From positions 1-22,325 of the forward strand of contig DJBY01000065.1 in assembly GCA_002430605.1 (NCBI GenBank): 22,325 nucleotides of DNA. Direction: 5' to 3'. A program made the translations under genes and the position numbers. The stretch is from Opitutia bacterium UBA5964 (GTDB taxonomy: Bacteria; Verrucomicrobiota; Verrucomicrobiia; Opitutales; Coraliomargaritaceae). Positions 13,600-22,325 of the stretch are shown in pieces (the stretch's first letter is position 1; every line of letters starts with the position of its first letter). Below the pieces are notes generated by a model. The model did not search any database. It was not told the origin of the DNA and saw nothing but the letters and a program-made list of their open reading frames with translations.

Positions 13600-15165
13600 A
13601 TGCCAATTTGTTACATCGGATGCGATGCGCCTACAGCGCAGCAGATTATTTCTATGCCTGAATTCTCGGGCGAAAAAGTGCTCGAAATCGAGTTCCCGAT
13701 CACCGCAACCAGTCTACAAATTGACCTGCTAATTATCGGTCCGAAAATCGATAATTTGATACGCTTGGCAGCGACTATATCTGACTGGAACATTCCGCCA
13801 GCCGCACTGATCATCCTGCCCGAGGCAACCTTTGCCGAAGAAGTCGAGAGCATGTCTCACCACCCACGCGTCGGCCGTTCCATTTTCTTCTGCAAAGATA
13901 CTGCAGAATCGGTGCAGCTAGGCCTGAAAGAGATCTACGATTTTCACCGCAAGCGTGCCTCGCTCGAACTCGACAATTCCCTCTCGGGTAATTTCAACCT
14001 TAACAACATCTCCCCTCGCTGGCTGTTCCAAACGATGATGGAGCACTTGGATGAGTATATCTATTTCAAAGATAACAAATCCCGATTCCTCGCGGTGAGC
14101 CGCTACCTCGTTGAGAGTTGCGGCAAGAGTGACCCGAGTGAGATCATCGGCCTAACAGATTTTGAATTATTCGATGCCGAACACGCACAAGACTCCTATG
14201 ATGATGAGCGTAAGATCGCGACAGGTGAACTAACGGAACTGAACAAAGAAGAGCATATTTTAAAGGAAGGCAAACACGCTTGGGTCGCCTCGCGCAAACT
14301 CCCCTTATATACTCGTTCCAACTATCTAGCCGGCTCTTTTGGCCTATCACGCGACATCACAAAGCAAAAGGAGCTAAATCAAGAGCTGGAGAAAAACCAC
14401 GAGCGAATGGAAGCCGAGCTCCTGTTAGCCCGCAAGCTACAGTGCGCACTGATCCAGGACAGCGTGCCCACTTTTTTAAATTCCACAGGGGGCACAGCAC
14501 TCCAAATTGCCACCGAATACATCCCATCCTTTCATCTCAGTGGCGACTTCTTCTCGGTCAAAAAAACCACTAGCGGCGGTGCCGCAATATTGATAGCCGA
14601 TGTCATGGGGCACGGCGTGCGGGCTGCCATGGTCACCGCAATGATTCAGATCGCAGTGAATGAACTGCAGGCGTATGCCGAGCAACCAGCAGAATTTATG
14701 ATGCGGCTGAACTCGATGATGTACGAATCAATGCACGCGTCCGGACAAACTATTTTTGCCACCGCGAGTTACTGCTACCTCGACCTCGAAAGCAGACAGT
14801 TAAGTTACATTCAAGCAGGGGCAAGGCATGGCATTTATACGCCAGCAGACTCATCGCAGCACTCGCGCATTTTTGACGGCACACAAATCGGCCCCGCACT
14901 GGGTCTCCTCCCTGAAGTCAAATATGCCGAGGATTACATCCAGCTAAACCACCAAGACGAAATCATTCTATATACCGATGGTGTGATTGAGGCAGCGATG
15001 AACGATGAAGAATATAGCGAGGCACGATTACTCAGTTTTTTGGAAACACACCGGAACGACGATCTGCCCCAAATGATCAATCGCTTAATCGAGTCCGTCC
15101 AAAGTTTCACAGATCATAAGGGCATGGATGATGACGTCTGCCTGATCGGACTACGTGTGCAATAA
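13600..15165 (+). CDS. PAS / PP2C-type (SpoIIE/RsbU) serine phosphatase
   Basis: 521 aa, soluble, with no membrane segment. Residues 1-115 look like a degenerate receiver-type alpha/beta domain (hydrophobic strands LLIIGP and ALIILPEA); no clear phosphoacceptor signature is present. A PAS domain covers about 140-260: TMMEHLDEYIYFKDNKSRFLAVS, GLTDFELFD, then GLSRDITKQK. A short coiled coil (260-290) leads to the PP2C/SpoIIE domain (about 290-521), with metal ligands Asp316 (SGDFF), Asp334 (ADVMGHG) and Asp511/Asp512 (MDDDVCLIGL), plus LYTDGVIEA. Such enzymes dephosphorylate anti-anti-sigma factors in partner-switching pathways. No anti-sigma factor or antagonist gene is adjacent, so the target is unknown. 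It is separated from mqo by 525 bases and is probably an independent unit. Confidence 0.92.
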   Translation: MPICYIGCDAPTAQQIISMPEFSGEKVLEIEFPITATSLQIDLLIIGPKIDNLIRLAATISDWNIPPAALIILPEATFAEEVESMSHHPRVGRSIFFCKDTAESVQLGLKEIYDFHRKRASLELDNSLSGNFNLNNISPRWLFQTMMEHLDEYIYFKDNKSRFLAVSRYLVESCGKSDPSEIIGLTDFELFDAEHAQDSYDDERKIATGELTELNKEEHILKEGKHAWVASRKLPLYTRSNYLAGSFGLSRDITKQKELNQELEKNHERMEAELLLARKLQCALIQDSVPTFLNSTGGTALQIATEYIPSFHLSGDFFSVKKTTSGGAAILIADVMGHGVRAAMVTAMIQIAVNELQAYAEQPAEFMMRLNSMMYESMHASGQTIFATASYCYLDLESRQLSYIQAGARHGIYTPADSSQHSRIFDGTQIGPALGLLPEVKYAEDYIQLNHQDEIILYTDGVIEAAMNDEEYSEARLLSFLETHRNDDLPQMINRLIESVQSFTDHKGMDDDVCLIGLRVQ

Positions 15166-15620
15166 GCCAACTGCCAATAGCTCATAGTCTATCACTGCGA
15201 GGCTGCGATTTTGGCGTAGCACACGGTCATCCTTAGCCGCCTGCTGCTACTTGTTCTTGCTGCAGTGTTCTGAATTGGGATACTTATCCAGCGCAACTGC
15301 CGCGGACACGTGGGCATCCGTTCATTCGGTCAACACACTCAAGGCTTCATCCCGAGCCACGCTTTAGTTCTCAAGGGAAGGGACGGCATTCAATTCGTTG
15401 CAGTAACTCATCGGCAGCAGAGTGATTCTGTTTAACAAAGAATCTAATATTGAAATACGAAAGATAAGCCGAACTTATCAATGCCCCCTTAGCCTTGCAC
15501 TCGGATGGACTCGCACCAAGTTCATCTTAGGTTCGACATTATCTATGTCAAAAAATGGGTCGTTAAATCATTAACACACGGTAAGACCTTCTTCATTAAA
15601 AATTACAAATCAATCCACAC
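15166..15620. other. Gene-free stretch between phosphatase and PPi-PEPCK genes
   Basis: 455 bases without an intact gene. The first 190 bases contain a possible decayed minus-strand reading frame (listed separately). The AT-richer last 180 bases should hold the promoter of the 1151-aa gene, but no convincing -35/-10 pair is visible. No terminator hairpin is apparent after the phosphatase. Confidence 0.5.
15175..15368 (-). pseudogene. Possible gene remnant, family unknown
   Basis: On the minus strand one frame runs VARDEALSVLTE-stop-TDAHVSAAVALDKYPNSEH, then CSKNK-stop-QQAAKDDRVLRQNRSLAVIDYELLA. The protein-like stretch of about 65 residues is broken by only two stops and has no start codon. 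This is suggestive of a decayed gene but is not proof; the family is not recognised. Confidence 0.25.
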
Positions 15621-19076
<3,456 letters not shown>

Positions 19077-19092
19077 GCAGACGGTACAAGCG

Positions 19093-19737
19093 TTACGCTC
19101 CACGCACAACACGGAAAAGCTCACGCAGCTTTGCAGGGTCTTTGATGCCCGCAGCAGTCTCGACGCCACTGTTGACATCGATACGACTCGCAGTCGAACG
19201 CACGAGCGCATCGAGCACGTTCGACGGCGACAGTCCACCTGCAAGCATCCACTGCGTATCCTCAAACTGCTGCTTCAGGCTCGCAAATCGCTCAAAATCA
19301 CCCGTATGCCCAGTGCCGCCAGCTTGGACCTTCGAATATGTATCGAGCACAACTGTATCGGTATATTCCAACACGGATTCCGGAAAGACATCCGTCGGCG
19401 CAACTCGCGGGGCCAGCCACAAACGATCACGCCAAGCAATTTCAGACCACCGCACCAGCGTCGCCTCCGCAATCGGCAGACTTGCGTGGATTTGGAATCG
19501 ATCAAAGCCGGCATCGCGATAGCGCAATAGATCATCCGGTGTCGTCTCTACATCGACGATCACACGTTGCCCAGCGGGCACACGGGCAGCTAGCTCCACC
19601 GCTCTCTCTAGGGTAATTCCCCTAGGTGATTGCGGATACACAATGAAACCGAGGAAATTTGCCCCCAACGATAACGCCAGCTCCACGTCTTCCTCACGCG
19701 TCATGCCACAAATTTTAATGTCAACAGCTTGATTCAT
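19093..19737 (-). CDS. trpF: Phosphoribosylanthranilate isomerase
   Basis: 214 aa from the ATG at 19737, which puts the diagnostic DIKICGMT seven residues from the start and has GGAACGG just upstream; a TTG start 36 bases earlier (19773) is possible. Converts N-(5-phosphoribosyl)anthranilate to CdRP in tryptophan synthesis (TIM barrel). Motifs: KICGMT with the catalytic Cys; ANFLGFIVYPQSPRGI; VDVETTPDDLLRY; FQIHA in place of the usual QLHG; VVLDTYS, carrying the second catalytic Asp; GGTGHTGDF; LAGGLSPSNV; and VNSGVETAAGIKDPAKL. The changed QLHG motif is a mild deviation. It stands alone without other trp genes and converges on the PEPCK gene (16-base gap). An extended -10-like TGGTATAAA lies upstream on the minus strand (about 19776-19784). 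Confidence 0.9.
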   Translation of the reverse strand: MNQAVDIKICGMTREEDVELALSLGANFLGFIVYPQSPRGITLERAVELAARVPAGQRVIVDVETTPDDLLRYRDAGFDRFQIHASLPIAEATLVRWSEIAWRDRLWLAPRVAPTDVFPESVLEYTDTVVLDTYSKVQAGGTGHTGDFERFASLKQQFEDTQWMLAGGLSPSNVLDALVRSTASRIDVNSGVETAAGIKDPAKLRELFRVVRGA

Positions 19738-20160
19738 CCGTTCCAAGCTAAGCACGTCTTTGTCTATAGGCAAATTTTATACCAGCCAAAAACGAATCAA
19801 AATTACATTCCAAATTTACATCCACTGTTAACCTGTTAGCGTTGTAGCATCAGCGCGTTCGTAGCTTTCGAAGCATTAGATAATTAATAGGCTATAGCCA
19901 ACTGCTGCGAATTGCACCAATTGGTGCAACCGTATAGCAATCAAGCACCTGAGCGTTTGCAGGGCCAAAAAAAACCACATAAAAAATATGCAATAAACAG
20001 CTACTTTAACTTGCATCACAATCACGCTTATGTAATTTATTTTGCTTTCGCTGTTTAATAAACCGCGATTTTTCTCATTTTAAGTTTGAGTATTCACTCT
20101 CTCTTGATACGTTATAGTTGCTCCCATAAGCACTAAATCAAAATCAACCCCCTAATCATC
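19738..20160. other. AT-rich divergent intergenic region between trpF and the AP2-like gene
   Basis: About 420 bases without a gene. It contains the trpF promoter side at its left end, a 10-base palindrome GGCTATAGCC (19890-19899), an 18-base perfect palindrome (19912-19929, listed separately), an A-rich run (19968-19990) and a TATAGT box near 20112-20117 that may serve the AP2-like gene but has no -35 at standard spacing. No small reading frame stands out. Confidence 0.5.
19912..19929. promoter_or_regulatory. 18-bp perfect palindrome TTGCACCAATTGGTGCAA
   Basis: Two 9-base half-sites meet without a spacer in the divergent trpF/AP2-like intergenic region. A perfect 18-bp palindrome is unlikely by chance and is the form expected for a dimeric repressor operator. 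It is about 175 bases from the trpF start and 230 bases from the AP2-like start. It has no T-tract, so it is not a terminator. Confidence 0.5.
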
Positions 20161-20655
20161 ATGGCACGATCAAAAGCAAATAAAGGCATCAGTCGCATCG
20201 ACTCCGGTTCAACTCACGGATGGTTCGTTCGCGGCTATCGTAATGGCAAAACATACTCAAAGCTCTTCAGCGACCGTAAATCCGGCGGCAAGGGCAAGGC
20301 TCAGAATCTAGCGAAAGCATATCGCGACGAGCTCAACGAGGAACTTGAAGCTATTCCTAAAAAACCACGCCAACGTCGGATCGTTGTATCCGATTCGCGT
20401 AACACCACTGGTGAGCTCGGCGTTTCCCGCACCACCAAGATCGGCCCCAACGGCACGAAGCACGAATGCTACTCAGTGAGTTGGCGCCCAGAGCCTGGAA
20501 TGCAAAAATGCACTTCTTTCTCGATCAAAAAGTATGGCGAAAAGAAATCCTTCAAAATGGCAGTCGAGCATCGCCGTAAGATGATGCGCGAAATCCACGG
20601 CCCAAGCTTTTACAAGAAGCTCGGCAAGCAAATGAAGGCTCGCGAAGCATCATAA
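20161..20655 (+). CDS. Small AP2-like DNA-binding-domain protein, two repeats
   Basis: 164 aa, very basic. Two AP2/ERF-like units can be seen: residues about 13-57 (RIDSGSTHGWFVRGYRNGKTYSKLFSDRKSGG, then the helix AQNLAKAYRDEL) and about 82-150 (GVSRTTKIGPNGTKHECYSVSWRPE, strand TSFSIKKYG, helix KSFKMAVEHRRKMMREIHG). Each has three short strands followed by a helix, as in plant AP2 domains and the AP2-like domains of phage endonucleases and integrases. No nuclease or integrase domain is attached. Stand-alone two-repeat proteins of this kind are, to my knowledge, frequent in Opitutae/Verrucomicrobia; function unknown, probably DNA binding. It has its own terminator at 20701-20726 and lies just before tRNA-Gln. 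Confidence 0.78.
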   Translation: MARSKANKGISRIDSGSTHGWFVRGYRNGKTYSKLFSDRKSGGKGKAQNLAKAYRDELNEELEAIPKKPRQRRIVVSDSRNTTGELGVSRTTKIGPNGTKHECYSVSWRPEPGMQKCTSFSIKKYGEKKSFKMAVEHRRKMMREIHGPSFYKKLGKQMKAREAS

Positions 20656-20700
20656 GCTTCGGGAATTAAGTAATATACTTTTCTTAAGCACTTGACGCCC

Positions 20701-20730
20701 AGAGCGCAGCTTCAATGCTGCGCTCTTTCT
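20701..20730 (+). terminator. Rho-independent terminator of the AP2-like gene
   Basis: Perfect 10-bp GC-rich stem AGAGCGCAGC (20701-20710) / GCTGCGCTCT (20717-20726), loop TTCAAT, followed by TTCTTTT. It lies 45 bases after the stop codon and 14 bases before the tRNA, isolating the two transcripts. Confidence 0.9.
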
Positions 20731-20740
20731 TTTATTTACT

Positions 20741-20814
20741 AGGCTCATGGTGTAATGGTAGCACTAAAGTTTCTGGTTCTTTCAGTCGGGGTTCAAATCC
20801 CTGTGAGCCTGCCA
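20741..20814 (+). tRNA. trnQ: tRNA-Gln (anticodon CUG)
   Basis: The cloverleaf folds by eye: acceptor AGGCTCA (20741-20747) pairs fully with TGAGCCT; D stem GTG/CAC with loop TAATGGTAG; anticodon stem AAAGT/TCTTT with loop TTCTGGT, giving anticodon CTG after T33; T stem CGGGG/CCCTG with loop TTCAAAT. The discriminator base is G at 20811 and CCA is encoded at 20812-20814. The lowest anticodon-stem pair (31-39) is a T-T mismatch and the stem is otherwise A/T-rich. The sequence TGGTGTAATGGTAGCAC in the D-arm region is typical of Gln/Glu tRNAs. Confidence 0.93.
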
Positions 20815-20822
20815 AATAGTTT

Positions 20823-20852
20823 AAAGCCACCCTATCACGGGGTGGCTTTTTT
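20823..20852 (+). terminator. Rho-independent terminator after tRNA-Gln
   Basis: Stem AAAGCCACCC (20823-20832) / GGGTGGCTTT (20840-20849) with a 7-base loop, running into six T residues. It lies 8 bases after the CCA end, consistent with a monocistronic tRNA transcript. Confidence 0.92.
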
Positions 20853-21026
20853 ATGTTTCACCGTCACTTTGCAGGAAAGGCATTGCCGCTGAACTTATGC
20901 TGCTGCCGTCCACACCGAGGCGGCCCCACCCTAGCGGCAGTCCAGCAGGATTAATCAACTAATGCGAAAAACGCGACTTTTATCAGATTAAGGCTTTTTG
21001 ACCCCACAGTTTGGGTAGTGGCGGAA

Positions 21027-21608
21027 TTAGAGCTGAGCCAAAATCTGCTGCCCCAGTTCGGAGAACTGAATTGTGCCGATTAGCGCACGACCCGCTTCAC
21101 TCATTTTCACGGCAGTCTTCTGCACGATACTGAGTACCTTGGACTCATCATACTTCGCGATCAAATCATCGAAGCCGAGCTCTAGAAAAGTGAGGCACAG
21201 TGCATCCTCCAAGGTTTGGCAGTCGGCGTCGGCCTTCAATCTCTTTTTTAGATTCAACGACTGCACGCGCTCAATGCTCTCTGCATCGTAACCCGCCGCT
21301 GCCATCAGCATCCCTGCTCGCTTAGCATGGAAACGCTTCAAATCCTCTCGCCATTTCAAATAGCCCACACGATTCATCGGATAGTCCGACCGTGGACTCT
21401 CCCAACGACAAATATGCTGCGTCTTGGCGGCAATACGTAAGCACTCGGCCGCATCCGGTTGCAGGCGCAAGGCCCACGCCAAGTGGCGCTTGGCGTAGAG
21501 CACCTCTTTCGGATAACTCTCACCTTGATACTCAATTGAGTTCGGATCTCCTGCATTGGCTTGATCAATCAATGCAATCACCGCGGCGTATTTGGTGCTT
21601 AATTCCAT
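21027..21608 (-). CDS. DUF4202 domain-containing protein
   Basis: 193 aa from the ATG at 21608 (MELSTKYAAVIALIDQANAGDP); a frame start ten codons earlier is possible but adds residues not expected for the family. The DUF4202 pattern is clear: YPKEVLYAKRHLAWALRLQPDA, then LRIAAKTQHICRWESPRSDYP, VGYLKWREDLKRFHAKRAGMLM, AGYDAESIERVQSLNLKKRLKAD and TLEDALCLTFLELGFDDL. The conserved His/Arg/Trp positions (QHICRW, KRFHAKRAG) and a DA-rich helical layout recall HD-type metal hydrolases, but no function is established for the family. It stands alone on the minus strand between the tRNA and the cyclophilin gene. Confidence 0.88.
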   Translation of the reverse strand: MELSTKYAAVIALIDQANAGDPNSIEYQGESYPKEVLYAKRHLAWALRLQPDAAECLRIAAKTQHICRWESPRSDYPMNRVGYLKWREDLKRFHAKRAGMLMAAAGYDAESIERVQSLNLKKRLKADADCQTLEDALCLTFLELGFDDLIAKYDESKVLSIVQKTAVKMSEAGRALIGTIQFSELGQQILAQL

Positions 21609-21747
21609 ATCATAAAATAGCCCAAGTGCTGCGCACACGTCAATCGCTTCGACTCAAGTAAAGCACCGCGCTCCGACGAAGCTCAATAGAGCGCAGACAA
21701 TCGCATAGATGGCTGATACACTTTATCGTTCAATCAACACAGTTGCA

Positions 21748-22325
21748 CTACAGCCCTTGCGCATTTAACGCAGTATTCCACTGCGCGATACGCTGCTGTT
21801 GCTCTCGGAAGAGTGCGTCCGTCGAGCCCAACACATCAATGCTGTTGATCGTCGCACCTTGTTGGATCGCATCGACGACTGCCTGTCCCTTCGTCACCTC
21901 ACCAAAGATCGTGTGTTTTCCGTCGAGCCACGGCGTTGCATTGTGCGTAACAAAAAACTGACTGCCGTTTGTGCCGCGACCCGCATTGGCCATCGACAAC
22001 AAACCTGCCCGAGTATGCCGCAGTGCTGGATGAATCTCATCCTCAAATTGATAGCCTGGCCCTCCGCGACCTGTGCCAGTCGGATCGCCTCCTTGAATCA
22101 TGAAGTTAGGAATCACACGGTGAAACGTCAGACCGTCGTAGTAACCACGCTTTGCGAGATTGAGAAAGTTTGCCACGGTCACAGGCGTCTTGGTCGCAAA
22201 CATTGTCGCCTCGATGTCTCCCTTAGAGGTGTGCAGCACAATATCGATGTCTCGAACACGAGCAGGTTCGGGATCGGCGACGACTGCAGCTATCACAACC
22301 TTCGCCGGTGCTACGGCGATCTCGG
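21748..22325 (-). CDS. Cyclophilin-type peptidyl-prolyl cis-trans isomerase, N-terminus beyond window edge
   Basis: 192 codons are visible and the frame is open to the right edge. It catalyses proline cis-trans isomerisation during folding. Core motifs: DIDIVLHTSKGDIEATMF, VANFLNLAKRGYYDGLTFHRVIPNFMIQGGDPTGTGRGG in segments (FHRVIPNFMIQGG holds the catalytic Arg), MANAGRGTNGSQFFVTH, and WLDGKHTIFGEVTKG. The visible N-terminal part (EIAVAPAKVVIAAVVADPEPARV) is Ala/Pro/Val-rich and could be the end of a signal peptide or a linker, so an exported enzyme is possible. A GTG start at 22296 is possible but would begin inside this hydrophobic segment, so a start outside the window is more likely. Confidence 0.92.
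   Translation of the reverse strand, partial: EIAVAPAKVVIAAVVADPEPARVRDIDIVLHTSKGDIEATMFATKTPVTVANFLNLAKRGYYDGLTFHRVIPNFMIQGGDPTGTGRGGPGYQFEDEIHPALRHTRAGLLSMANAGRGTNGSQFFVTHNATPWLDGKHTIFGEVTKGQAVVDAIQQGATINSIDVLGSTDALFREQQQRIAQWNTALNAQGL

Overview
The window looks like a chromosomal segment of a member of the Verrucomicrobiota, most likely an Opitutae/Puniceicoccales-type marine polysaccharide degrader. This is inferred from a Planctomycetes-Verrucomicrobia-Microbes (PVM) type bacterial microcompartment (BMC) operon, a two-domain AP2-like protein, a large PPi-type PEP carboxykinase, near-balanced base composition and mostly weak or absent Shine-Dalgarno sequences. The assignment is from gene content only; there is no rRNA here.

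Left edge (1-1238): a ParB-like DNA-binding protein cut by the window edge (minus strand), then about 480 bases without a gene that hold an interspersed inverted repeat and the hairpin terminator of the next operon.

BMC operon (9150 to 1239, minus strand). In order of transcription it encodes a PduL-type phosphotransacylase, two BMC-H shell proteins, a divergent acetate-kinase-family enzyme, a third BMC-H, a BMC-P, a PduP-type CoA-acylating aldehyde dehydrogenase, two more BMC-P, a class II sugar-phosphate aldolase, an inserted four-helix-bundle gene, and NAD-malate dehydrogenase. The expected chemistry is L-fuculose-1-P or L-rhamnulose-1-P to DHAP plus L-lactaldehyde, then lactyl-CoA, lactyl-phosphate and lactate plus ATP. 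Putative encapsulation helices are visible on PduL, the aldehyde dehydrogenase and the aldolase.

Divergent plus-strand group (9266-13074): a DeoR-family regulator that shares a repeat-rich 115-base promoter region with the BMC operon, then rhamnulokinase, which makes the aldolase substrate, and 19 bases later malate:quinone oxidoreductase. MDH and MQO at the two ends of the cluster could together pass NADH electrons to quinone.

Right half (13600-22325): a PAS/PP2C (SpoIIE-type) phosphatase, a probable PPi-dependent PEP carboxykinase (1151 aa), trpF on the opposite strand, an AP2-like double-domain protein with its own terminator, tRNA-Gln(CUG) with a terminator, a DUF4202 protein, and a cyclophilin-type peptidyl-prolyl isomerase cut by the right edge. 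Two gene-free stretches (13075-13599 and 15166-15620) look like decayed coding DNA.

The most unusual structure is a 15-nt-period repeat. It occurs as a pair of inverted arrays flanking the four-helix-bundle gene, and as a second, gene-less inverted pair in the kinase/BMC-H spacer of the same operon. This looks like a filled and an empty version of one small cassette.
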